A stretch of DNA of 64,000 nt from Spirosoma linguale DSM 74 (GTDB lineage Bacteria; Bacteroidota; Bacteroidia; Cytophagales; Spirosomataceae). Positions within the stretch are counted from its first letter, which is position 1. Every line of letters begins with the position of its first letter. The stretch is taken from assembly GCA_000024525.1 (NCBI GenBank), contig CP001769.1, forward strand, positions 4,063,001 to 4,127,000, written 5' to 3'. The notes under the pieces are model-generated. The model was not told the origin of the DNA and did no database searches. It saw nothing but the letters and a program-made list of their open reading frames with translations. This document shows, piece after piece, positions 46,078 to 54,042 of the stretch. The position numbers and the translations under genes are program-made.

Positions 46078-46626
46078 CTAATCGACCCGATTAGCATTAC
46101 GCTCAACGATGGCCATGTAATAGTCGATACCGGGCGTTGGCAGACCGGGTATTTTGGCCTGTTCATCCCAGGTACGCATTAGCAGAATTCCTTTAAAATA
46201 AGGATTCGTTTCAAACAGCATGGCTTCGGCGGCTGTCATCGGCCCACCCTGAAACTCCAGCGTTTTCAAGCTCGCTTCCGACAGGCGGGCAAAGTAAGCC
46301 GGGTTTTTATAGACCAGATACCGCTTGGCGTTTACGTGATTTTCAATCAGCTGCGCCACTTTTTCTGAAAACCCCCGCTCCCGCAGATAATCGGCACCGA
46401 GTCGTTCGTGGTCCACCGTTCCGTAACCGTCCATGTATCCCCCGGCCAGATCGGGTGGCAACAGGTGACCAATGTCGTGCAGGAAAGCAGCTACAATGGT
46501 ATCGTCATCAGCACCCGCTTCCTCAGCGAGTTGAGCGCATTGGAGCGCGTGTTCGAGTTGAGTGATCGGCTCGCCGAAGTAGGCGTCGTCACCGCCCTGG
46601 GCAAAGAGGTTGGCAATGGTTTCCAT
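46078..46626 (-). CDS. PhnZ-like HD-domain di-iron oxygenase
   Basis: 182 aa, cytosolic. From memory of PhnZ (which cleaves 1-hydroxy-2-aminoethylphosphonate to glycine and phosphate), its key residues Y24, E27, H34, H58, D59, H62, H80, H104, K108 and D161 line up here at a near-constant offset: Y16 and E19 (YFGE), H26, H50-D51, H54, H73, H97, K101 and D154. The YxGE...QLEHALQ signature distinguishes these oxygenases from ordinary HD phosphohydrolases. The related TmpB acts on the trimethylated substrate. No PhnY-type 2-oxoglutarate hydroxylase is adjacent, so the substrate may arrive already hydroxylated or the hydroxylase is elsewhere. Confidence 0.82.
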   Translation of the reverse strand: METIANLFAQGGDDAYFGEPITQLEHALQCAQLAEEAGADDDTIVAAFLHDIGHLLPPDLAGGYMDGYGTVDHERLGADYLRERGFSEKVAQLIENHVNAKRYLVYKNPAYFARLSEASLKTLEFQGGPMTAAEAMLFETNPYFKGILLMRTWDEQAKIPGLPTPGIDYYMAIVERNANRVD

Positions 46627-46628
46627 GC

Positions 46629-46723
46629 GTAGTGCCGGGCGTCCCGCCCGGAAGAATAATTAACGAATAAGTTTTTATGGACAGCCGGTTCACTTAACGG
46701 CCGGGCGGGACGCCCGGTACTAC
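46629..46723. repeat. GTAGTGCCGGGCGTCCCG-type inverted repeat
   Basis: Arms 46629-46651 and 46701-46723 are complementary over 23 nt with one difference. It begins 2 bp upstream of the PhnZ-like start and overlaps the end of the phosphoesterase gene. Same outer motif (GTAGTRCCG) as 11861 and 43096. Confidence 0.75.
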
Positions 46724-47634
46724 ATATAGGACAAATATGTCCGTTCTACACTTCCGTCGTCGTATAAATCAAAGAGGGCGTAGCCGGCTTTCGTTTGCTG
46801 GTAGACGTCGCTCTTCCACCAGTTTCCGCTAACGGCTCCGTTGCAAAGGTACGCAACGCCGTTATACTCAACCCGATCCAGCAGGTGCATGTGTCCGCTT
46901 AAGGCGGCTTTTACATTAGGGTATTGATAGAAAAGTTTCAGCAGGTCGGGTGTATTGGCCAGAATAGTACCCGCCGAAATGGTCCAGTTTCCATCCTTTA
47001 CATTGGTATCACTGAAAAACCCCGTTGGGCTGAAGATCGGAATGTGCGACAGGACCAGGATGGGTGTTTTTGGATTAGTTTTAGCCAGGTCGGCTTTCAG
47101 CCAGTCCATTTGTTCAGCGTCGATATTGCCAGTGTACCATTTGCCGTCGGGTTTGGGCTGTACACTATCGAGGACGATAAAATGCCAGCCATTCCGGTCG
47201 AAACTCCGGTAACGACCGCTAATTTTCATCTGGTCGATGGCCCATTTTTTACCGTAAAGCAGGTCATTCTTCGCGTTTTCGAAGCCCCAGATGTCGTGAT
47301 TGCCAATACAATACTCGATGGGTAACGAGTTATCGGCCTTCACGAGCCCGTTCCAGGCATCCCACTGCTGCTGTACCTTCTGCCGGTCTTCGGCCAGCGC
47401 GTCCATGATCACATCGCCCCCGTGCAGGATAAACGATGGTTTATCGGCCTGATTCTGTACATGGTGAAAACACTTGGCGATGCGTTCGACGGGTTTAGCG
47501 TCCGGCGTAATGTGCGTATCGCCCAGATAGGCAAACCGAACGGAGCGTTTACGGGCCAGATTGGGCGCAATCGCGGCTTCGGCACCCAGTGTCGGCAATA
47601 AAGCGGCTGATTTAAGGAGGGTTCTGCGGTTCAT
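46720..47634 (-). CDS. Tat-exported calcineurin-type metallophosphoesterase
   Basis: 304 aa from ATG 47634, which gives the twin-arginine-like start MNRRTLLKSAALLP. The metallophosphoesterase signature is complete: YLGDTHI, LHGGDVIMD, IGNHDIWG, VLSHIPIF and LSGHMHLLD, supplying the dinuclear metal ligands. Members hydrolyse phosphomonoesters or phosphodiesters, often of nucleotides or phospholipids. Between the SusD gene and the PhnZ-like gene it could cleave an imported phosphonate ester in the periplasm; this is inference from context only. Confidence 0.88.
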   Translation of the reverse strand: MNRRTLLKSAALLPTLGAEAAIAPNLARKRSVRFAYLGDTHITPDAKPVERIAKCFHHVQNQADKPSFILHGGDVIMDALAEDRQKVQQQWDAWNGLVKADNSLPIEYCIGNHDIWGFENAKNDLLYGKKWAIDQMKISGRYRSFDRNGWHFIVLDSVQPKPDGKWYTGNIDAEQMDWLKADLAKTNPKTPILVLSHIPIFSPTGFFSDTNVKDGNWTISAGTILANTPDLLKLFYQYPNVKAALSGHMHLLDRVEYNGVAYLCNGAVSGNWWKSDVYQQTKAGYALFDLYDDGSVERTYLSYM

Positions 47635-47652
47635 AATGTACACATTGTTACG

Positions 47653-47740
47653 TTTTGACACAGAGATACACAAAGCGTAAAAGAGATGAAAGGAAAACTC
47701 CGTGGATCTCTTTTACGCTTTGTGTATCTCTGTGTCAAAA
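47653..47740. repeat. Perfect 35-bp GACACAGAGAT-type hairpin
   Basis: Arms 47653-47687 and 47706-47740 are perfectly complementary over 35 bp with an 18-nt loop. It lies in the gap between SusD and the phosphoesterase and shares its outer motif with 36327-36415. Confidence 0.8.
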
Positions 47741-47751
47741 CAACTCGCTTA

Positions 47752-49347
47752 TTACTGCAACAACCACATACTGGCGTTAATATCATCATTACCGCCATAC
47801 TGGCTGGTCAGGGCCGCTTTCAGATTGTCGCCGTTGGTGGTCCGCTCGCTTTGCGGATACAGCCAGCGTTTCGGAATCCGTCCGCTATTGCTGGTACCTA
47901 CGCCCGTCAGGAAGGTAGGTACGCCCGTCCGGCGCTGGTTGTAAAACGCTTCCAGACCCGAATTCTGGAAGAACGCGATGTATTTCTGGGTCAGAATCTG
48001 GGTCAGACCCGTGGCGTTATTACCCGCATATTTTACCGATGCCTGCGCCAGGTAGTCAGCAAGGCTTACGTTAACCGTATAGTTATCGAAGTTGAAGATA
48101 CCCCCATCCCGCGAGAACGTTACGGTATTAGCGCCGTCTTTCAGACCATAAAATTCCATCGACGCAGCAATGCCTTTCTGGTAATAGCTGGCGGCATCGC
48201 CCGAAGCCCACCCCCGGTTGATACCTTCGGCGATGTTGAACATCAGTTCAGGATAACCAATGATGAACACGGGCTCACCCAGATAGGACGTGTAATAATG
48301 CTTCCGGTTCTGGAACGAGTACTCTCCTTTCAGCACTTTGGTCGCCATATCCTGCAAATCTTCGCCCGACGAAGCGCCCACAAAAGCAGCAAAGTCGGTT
48401 GGTTGCAGACCCGCCTTCAACTTAGCTGATGCCGGTTCAGCAACCACGAAAAGGCGTGGATCTTTCCGTTCTACCAGTAAATCGACGTAGGTTTTGGCCA
48501 TATTTTCGCGGGTAGCGTTCTGGCCAAAGTTATCCTGGTTGCGTGGGTATTTGCTTTGTGTGCTATTGTGAATAAACTGCAGGTTATCGCTCAGGCCAGT
48601 TGGTAATGGATATTTTGTTGCGTTACCAACCATTTCAGCAAATTTTTGCTTAATAGCCAGATCCGTATCGCCCTCTTTTTTGCTCAGGCTGATCAGCACG
48701 CGTATCCGGTAGGCGTTAATAACTTTCTGCCACTGCCGCAGATTGTTATTAAAGTAAAAATCGCCCGCCAGTGTGTTGTCACCTTTCGTGATGATAGCCG
48801 CCATGTCGGTATTGGCATCATCCAGCCATTTCAGGATCTGCGCGTAAACAGCCTTCTGCGAATCGTATTTAGGCGTCAGATTGCTTAAATCTTTCAGAGC
48901 TTCGGTGAGTGGAATATCGCCTACGCGCCGGGTCATGTTCTCGTAGAAATACGCCCGAAAGAACTTACCCAAAGCGGAGTATGGGTTTACATCGGCTGCA
49001 CCGGCCCGTTTTGCTTCGGCCTCCATTTTGATCACGTCTTTCAGCGTGAAAAAATTCAGACTCGTCGTTGTCCAGTTATACTCGTTCGTGGCGTAGTAAT
49101 CGTAATTACTGGCGAAGAACTGATTGTACCGCTGTTCAGAACCCCAGGGCTGGTTAGTCACCCCCGAAAAACCGGACGGACTGTTACCGCTGTTGTACAT
49201 ATCATTCAGGATACCCTTCAACACAAGGGAAGCCGGTGCATTCACGGCCCGGTTAGGGTCTTTTTCGAGTTCGTCGAACGACTTCTCGCAACTGGTCAGC
49301 CCTAACGCAATGGCCAATATGGGAAAAATAAGTTTTTTCAGTTTCAT
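47752..49347 (-). CDS. SusD-like (SusD_2 type) outer-membrane lipoprotein
   Basis: 531 aa with lipobox ALGLTSC (C20). It has the SusD-like_2 pattern: DPNRAVNAPASLVLKGILND near the N-terminus, PYSALGKFFRAYFYENMTRR, QWQKVINAYRIRVLISLSKK and a C-terminal IGYPELMFNIAEGINRGWA followed by ILTQKYIAFFQNSGLEAFYN. This class pairs with SusC proteins that import diverse compounds besides glycans. It lies 86 bp downstream of its SusC partner. In this locus it would bind the outer-membrane cargo, which I infer to be a phosphonate-containing compound. Confidence 0.93.
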   Translation of the reverse strand: MKLKKLIFPILAIALGLTSCEKSFDELEKDPNRAVNAPASLVLKGILNDMYNSGNSPSGFSGVTNQPWGSEQRYNQFFASNYDYYATNEYNWTTTSLNFFTLKDVIKMEAEAKRAGAADVNPYSALGKFFRAYFYENMTRRVGDIPLTEALKDLSNLTPKYDSQKAVYAQILKWLDDANTDMAAIITKGDNTLAGDFYFNNNLRQWQKVINAYRIRVLISLSKKEGDTDLAIKQKFAEMVGNATKYPLPTGLSDNLQFIHNSTQSKYPRNQDNFGQNATRENMAKTYVDLLVERKDPRLFVVAEPASAKLKAGLQPTDFAAFVGASSGEDLQDMATKVLKGEYSFQNRKHYYTSYLGEPVFIIGYPELMFNIAEGINRGWASGDAASYYQKGIAASMEFYGLKDGANTVTFSRDGGIFNFDNYTVNVSLADYLAQASVKYAGNNATGLTQILTQKYIAFFQNSGLEAFYNQRRTGVPTFLTGVGTSNSGRIPKRWLYPQSERTTNGDNLKAALTSQYGGNDDINASMWLLQ

Positions 49348-49365
49348 GATGTAAAGAATGTATCA

Positions 49366-49433
49366 TGCAGAATGGACAATGAATAATGATTCGTCATCGC
49401 ATTATCCATTCTACATTGTTCATTATTCATTAG
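49366..49433. repeat. AT-rich imperfect hairpin between SusC and SusD genes
   Basis: The blocks AGAATGGACAATGAATAATG (plus strand, about 49369-49390) and CATTATCCATTCT (about 49400-49413) can pair with a bulge, and repeats of AATGAATAATGAACAATG run to 49433. Such a hairpin in a SusC-SusD gap is compatible with differential expression. Confidence 0.45.
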
Positions 49434-52400
49434 TTAGAATGTCAGATTCAGGTTGATACCGTAGCGACGCGTCGTTGGCGTTTGCAGATCCGAACGACCA
49501 CCGCTCGTAAACTGGTCGATGTCGATGTCCTTCTTCTCAGCAAAGTAGAGCAAGTTACGGGCAACTAAAGAAACTGATGCCTGCTTGATACCCAGTCGGC
49601 TGGTGAACACCTGCGGCAGCGAATACCCAACCACTACTTCACGAAGTTTTACGTATGAGCGGCTGATGATGTTGCCACCGTCGAAGCCGTAACGCCGGGC
49701 AATGTAATCCTGCAAATACGCTTTGGTTTCGTTTGGTTTGAACTGAAGTTCAGCGTAGTTGGTCACGTACCCATCCGAATTATAGTTGATGGCAGCTCCG
49801 TTGCTTACCTGTACGCCTTCGCCCAGATAGGACTTGATTCCTTTCGTATCGTTCAGACGCGCTGCGGCCATATCGCCCTGCACGGTATTAATGATCCGGC
49901 CACCGGCCCAGGTCTTCTGCTGCACATAGTCGGAGATAACACCGCCTACACGACCATCGAACTGGAAGCTAAAGGTTAGATTCTTGTAGCTAAACCGGTT
50001 GTTCAAGCCAAAAACAAAATCAGGGAGCAGGTTTCCTACATACTGTGCCACTGTGGTACGAATTGGGCGACCACCGGCGTCATTGATAATCTGCCCGTCG
50101 GGCGTACGCACGTAGGTCGAGGTATAGTATTTATCCGTCCGGTCGCCCACTTTGAAGAAGGTGTTCAGCGCCGTTACACCCGGATAGAAGTCTTTATAGA
50201 TTTCTTTGTAGGTCGACCAGTTAGCCAGCACATCCCAGTTCAGGCCACCTGGATTTGACAGAACTTTACCCGTCAGCGACAATTCAATCCCTTTCTTCTG
50301 GGTTTTGATACCGTTTACCAGAGCTGATGAATAGCCGGTTGTTTCAGAAATAGGCAGGTTGAAAATACGCGGACCATCGTCACTGATGAAGTAAGCAGCA
50401 TCAAACGCAATCCGGTTGTTCAGGAAACGAACATCTAAACCCACCTCGGTCTGCGAGGTACTGTTCGGTTTGATGTTTGGGTTGTTCAGGGCGTTTGTAA
50501 AGTAAGCCGTTGGCGTATTACCAACCGTGTATGGTGTGCTATACACGGCTGAGTTCTGATACGTTGGCCCATCGTAAGAAGACTGATACTGCTCACCATA
50601 GCCCAGCGACCAGTTTGGTACACCGATGGTCGATTGAGTCAAACCGTCTTTTACATTGGCATACGACGCCCGGAATTTCAGGAACGAAATAGCCTGTGGT
50701 AACCGGAGGTAATCCGACAATACTGTGCTCAACGCTACTGACGGATAGAAGAACGTGTTGTTTCCTTTTGGCAGGGTAGACAGTTTATCCATCCGGCCCG
50801 TTGTGGACAGGGTTACGAAATCCTTCAGCGTAAAGTCAGCCGAGTAATAGGCCGAAAGTACCCGCATATCAGACTGGAAGTTCGACGCAATGACCGGGTT
50901 GAGCGAGTTGGCGAAGTTGTAAACGCCAGGCACGTTCAGGTAGTTGGTCGATGTGTAGTTCGAGTTGTAGTTGTACACCCGCAGGTTACCCCCGGCAATG
51001 GCGTTTACGTTCAGCAACGGACTAACACGCTTTGCGTACTTGAGCAGTAAGTCGGTGTTGTTATCCAGCAGATTCCGGCGGTCTTCGCGGTAATCGCCTT
51101 TCGTTTCTTCGCGGCCATAGCTGGTGGCTGAGTACGGAAACTTCTCGTTACGCAGCAGGTTCCAGGTCGATACCTGTGTCCGCAGGGTTAGGTCAAGGCC
51201 ATCGGTAATGTTGTACTTGAGGGAGGTCTGACCAACGATATCCGTTTTATAATGCCCGCGCAGCCACTCTTTAGCGGTAAACCAGGGGTTATTATACCGT
51301 TGATATTCAGCATAGATTTGCTGCGTACCTTCTTTACCTGGCTGCCAGTAGTTTTTCAACTGATCAACATCCCAGTCGGCACCACCCCAGATCACGATGT
51401 TATAGATCATGGAGTTAGGGCCGTAGTTTACGTCAGGTATATTGGGCGTAAACTGACGGTTTACCTGCACATCGCCTTCAAACCGAAGGCGATTCGAGAA
51501 ATTATAACCTGTCGATACTTTGAAGGTCGTACTATTCAGCTTGGTATTGGGCACCAGACCGCGCTGGTAGTTATGCGATACCGAGAAACGCAGGTCGTAT
51601 TTCTCACCCGACGACGACACCGAGATGTTGTTGGTCGAGAGTATACCTGCCTGCAGAAACCGCTTGAGGTTATCTTTACCGCGAGCTACCCAGGGCGTAC
51701 CGATCCGTTTGCCTGTTACAGGGTCGATAGGGCTGTCGTATTGGGGAATCAACTGACCTTCGAAACGGGGGCCCCAGATGTCGTAGTCACCATCGTTTTT
51801 ACCACCCCCTTTACCGTCCACGAACTCATAAACGCCGTGGTCGCCTGGGCCATATTCGTCCTGTACTTTAGGAATGGCCAGGAAGCCATTGTCGACCATC
51901 TGGCTCGTGTTTACAGCCACCTCAAAGCCGCGCTTATCTTTCGTGCCGCGCTTGGTCGTGATCAGGATGGCTCCGTTTTTACCCCGGAACCCATAGAGTG
52001 CCGACGCCGATGCCCCTTTCAGAACAGAGTATGTATCAATATCGTCGGGGTTGATATTCCAGGTATCGGAGTTGATGGGCACGCCATCTACTACGAACAG
52101 CACGTCGGTATTACCACGCAGAACGATGTTTGGCCGACGCAGCAGTTCGGCGGAGGCACCGATGGTCAGACCGGCCACTTTACCAACCAGACCATTAACC
52201 GCGTTTGGTTCCCGGGCTTTGAGCAGTTGTGAACCATCTACTGACTGAATCGAGACGCCGATGTTGCGAACGTCTTTCTTAATACCGAGAGCCGTTACCA
52301 CCACTTCGTTCAGCGTCCGGTCGCCGGCCAGCATCGTCACGTCCAGTTTGGTGCGCGGTTGGCCGTTGCCATTGGCTACGGCAATTTCCTGCGTGGCGTA

Positions 52401-52679
52401 GCCAATGAACGAGAATGTCAGGGTGCTGGATGGCTGTACATTGATAGAGTAGGTGCCATCGGCGCGGGAAGTAGTACCGGCATTAGTGCCTTTCACAACG
52501 ATGGATACACCCGGCAGCGGCTGATTATCATCGCCCGATGTTACGCGTCCAGTAACCGTCTGGGCTACGGCTGAAAAGCCGGACAACAGGCAAAATAAAA
52601 ACGCCATGTATAAACGGTGTGAATCGCGGGAAACGATTGTCCGTTGCCATGGCGCTGAAGATTGTAAACAGAGCTTCAT
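49434..52679 (-). CDS. SusC/RagA TonB-dependent receptor without STN domain
   Basis: 1081 aa with a signal peptide ending GFSAVAQ. A carboxypeptidase-like regulatory domain (TGRVTSGDDNQPLPGVSIVV) is followed by the plug (LNEVVVTALGIKKDVRNIGV; ASALYGFRGKNGAILITTK) and the barrel ending RYGINLNLTF. There is no STN domain and no sigma/anti-sigma pair beside it, unlike the 31.2-kb receptor, so its control differs. Gene order suggests it imports the substrate of the FAD oxidase, the phosphonatase-like hydrolase and the PhnZ-like enzyme. Confidence 0.94.
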   Translation of the reverse strand: MKLCLQSSAPWQRTIVSRDSHRLYMAFLFCLLSGFSAVAQTVTGRVTSGDDNQPLPGVSIVVKGTNAGTTSRADGTYSINVQPSSTLTFSFIGYATQEIAVANGNGQPRTKLDVTMLAGDRTLNEVVVTALGIKKDVRNIGVSIQSVDGSQLLKAREPNAVNGLVGKVAGLTIGASAELLRRPNIVLRGNTDVLFVVDGVPINSDTWNINPDDIDTYSVLKGASASALYGFRGKNGAILITTKRGTKDKRGFEVAVNTSQMVDNGFLAIPKVQDEYGPGDHGVYEFVDGKGGGKNDGDYDIWGPRFEGQLIPQYDSPIDPVTGKRIGTPWVARGKDNLKRFLQAGILSTNNISVSSSGEKYDLRFSVSHNYQRGLVPNTKLNSTTFKVSTGYNFSNRLRFEGDVQVNRQFTPNIPDVNYGPNSMIYNIVIWGGADWDVDQLKNYWQPGKEGTQQIYAEYQRYNNPWFTAKEWLRGHYKTDIVGQTSLKYNITDGLDLTLRTQVSTWNLLRNEKFPYSATSYGREETKGDYREDRRNLLDNNTDLLLKYAKRVSPLLNVNAIAGGNLRVYNYNSNYTSTNYLNVPGVYNFANSLNPVIASNFQSDMRVLSAYYSADFTLKDFVTLSTTGRMDKLSTLPKGNNTFFYPSVALSTVLSDYLRLPQAISFLKFRASYANVKDGLTQSTIGVPNWSLGYGEQYQSSYDGPTYQNSAVYSTPYTVGNTPTAYFTNALNNPNIKPNSTSQTEVGLDVRFLNNRIAFDAAYFISDDGPRIFNLPISETTGYSSALVNGIKTQKKGIELSLTGKVLSNPGGLNWDVLANWSTYKEIYKDFYPGVTALNTFFKVGDRTDKYYTSTYVRTPDGQIINDAGGRPIRTTVAQYVGNLLPDFVFGLNNRFSYKNLTFSFQFDGRVGGVISDYVQQKTWAGGRIINTVQGDMAAARLNDTKGIKSYLGEGVQVSNGAAINYNSDGYVTNYAELQFKPNETKAYLQDYIARRYGFDGGNIISRSYVKLREVVVGYSLPQVFTSRLGIKQASVSLVARNLLYFAEKKDIDIDQFTSGGRSDLQTPTTRRYGINLNLTF

Positions 52680-52715
52680 ACGTGTGACGGGTTAGTTTGC
52701 TTAAGTAATTTTCCG

Positions 52716-52723
52716 CAAAAGTA
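52716..52723 (-). promoter_or_regulatory. Candidate -7 element for the SusC gene
   Basis: Read on the minus strand the octamer is TACTTTTG, an exact TAnnTTTG match, 37 bp upstream of the SusC start. It implies a promoter inside the cluster, separating SusC onward from the two enzymes upstream. Confidence 0.4.
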
Positions 52724-52845
52724 TCATTTGGCTATTGGTTTAATATTAAGTATATATTACCAGTATATAAACAAAAAGGCAGAATATTTATCCCGCCTTA
52801 ACATTGAATGTAAGAATATTATAAAAGCCTACAATGTACAGATTT

Positions 52846-53997
52846 TCATTTTACCCATTGCTGAATATTGTTTTCTGCATAACCCGCTCCTGAACTCATT
52901 CCCTTGCCCCCTATTCCTGTCACTAGTTGAATGTTATCGTCAATGCTATGCTCGAATATTTCGGCCTTGGTCTGGCTGTAAAACCCGGCCCACGTTTTAC
53001 GGACTGTTAACGGAAAGTTTACAATACGCCGGGCTTCAGCCAGCATCAGCTCATTGATAAAGTCCTGCGTGTGGTAGCCGAGATCTTCGGCCTGGGCCGC
53101 TTCGGCGTATTCGTGCGAATCGCCCACAATGATCGACCCATCCGTGGCTTGCTTAAATAGAATATGAATGCCCCACTTTTTAAGTTCTGTCAAGTGCTCA
53201 GGCGTATTAGCCGTAACTCGTTCGTACGATGGGCACTCCTGAAAGGATTCGTACCGGCGAATCGTTAGGCCCGTCAGGATATTACCCGGCAAGGCCAGAC
53301 CAGCAACCGGCTCGGCTAGCAGCATCTGTAGTTTACTAACTACCAACCCTGCCTGTGCCAGCACCTCGGGAAACAGCAGCCGAACCTCGTGCCCGCTGCA
53401 TATAATTACTCGCTCCGCCTGAAACCGCTGCCGGTTACTGAGCGTTACGGTAGCCCCATTGGCATTTGACTGGGCATCAATAACGACCGAACCGGGACGG
53501 TAATCAACGCCGTATTTCTGTTGGGCGAAGGCAATTAACCGGTGTATCATCTGCTCCGGCTCAACGCTCATCTCCTGGGGGAAATAAATACCACCCACCA
53601 CGTAATCCGACTTTAGGGTTGGGTATTTTGCCAGGCACTGCGCTTTTGTCCACAACTCGCTGGTGTAGCCAATGCGCTGATAACGGTCATGAAGCTCATT
53701 GGCCAGCATCCACTCGTCGGCATCGGAGGCTATATAGATCGTACCGTTCTGGCGCACGGAGATGTCGGTTTGCTGCTGAATATCACGGTAGATTTCCAGA
53801 CTCCGCCGACCGTAGTCGAACCACCGCCCGGCCAGCCCCGAGGGTACTGCCTGCCCGAAGTTGCGAACGGTGGCACCAATCGGATAGCGATCTTTTTCAA
53901 GCAGCAGCACACGCTTTCCGGCTTTAGCGGCATGGTAGGCATGGAAGGTGCCGAGTGCACCAGCACCAATAACAATCAGATCGTAAGAAGATGTCAT
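52846..53997 (-). CDS. FAD-dependent oxidoreductase of the phosphonate-associated type (TIGR03364-like)
   Basis: 383 aa from ATG 53997 (MTSSYDLIVIGAG); the upstream in-frame ATG at 54039 is less likely. The FAD-binding Rossmann motif is VIGAGALGTFHAYHAA, with LLLEKD as the ribose-binding acid. The DAO-type core is followed by VTGIGGKGMSSGAGYA at the C-terminus. From memory, the TIGR03364 description places these DAO-like enzymes next to phosphonatase-like hydrolases and proposes oxidative deamination of an aminophosphonate. Here the phosphonatase-like gene is indeed directly upstream, 45 bp away. Alternative: an amine oxidase acting on an N-methylated amino compound. Confidence 0.82.
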   Translation of the reverse strand: MTSSYDLIVIGAGALGTFHAYHAAKAGKRVLLLEKDRYPIGATVRNFGQAVPSGLAGRWFDYGRRSLEIYRDIQQQTDISVRQNGTIYIASDADEWMLANELHDRYQRIGYTSELWTKAQCLAKYPTLKSDYVVGGIYFPQEMSVEPEQMIHRLIAFAQQKYGVDYRPGSVVIDAQSNANGATVTLSNRQRFQAERVIICSGHEVRLLFPEVLAQAGLVVSKLQMLLAEPVAGLALPGNILTGLTIRRYESFQECPSYERVTANTPEHLTELKKWGIHILFKQATDGSIIVGDSHEYAEAAQAEDLGYHTQDFINELMLAEARRIVNFPLTVRKTWAGFYSQTKAEIFEHSIDDNIQLVTGIGGKGMSSGAGYAENNIQQWVK

Positions 53998-54042
53998 TTT
54001 ATAGATTTGCTCGCAGCTCAAACAGCTTACGAACGGCACAGA

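Noticed and set aside
46078..46626. Ordinary HD-domain phosphohydrolase (HDIG, nucleotide-related)
   Set aside because: The YxGE...QLEHALQ signature and the full set of PhnZ-type ligands, together with the neighbours, fit the di-iron oxygenase branch better.
51252..52232. 326-codon plus-strand open frame opposite SusC
   Set aside because: Shadow of the SusC plug-coding region; no family resemblance.
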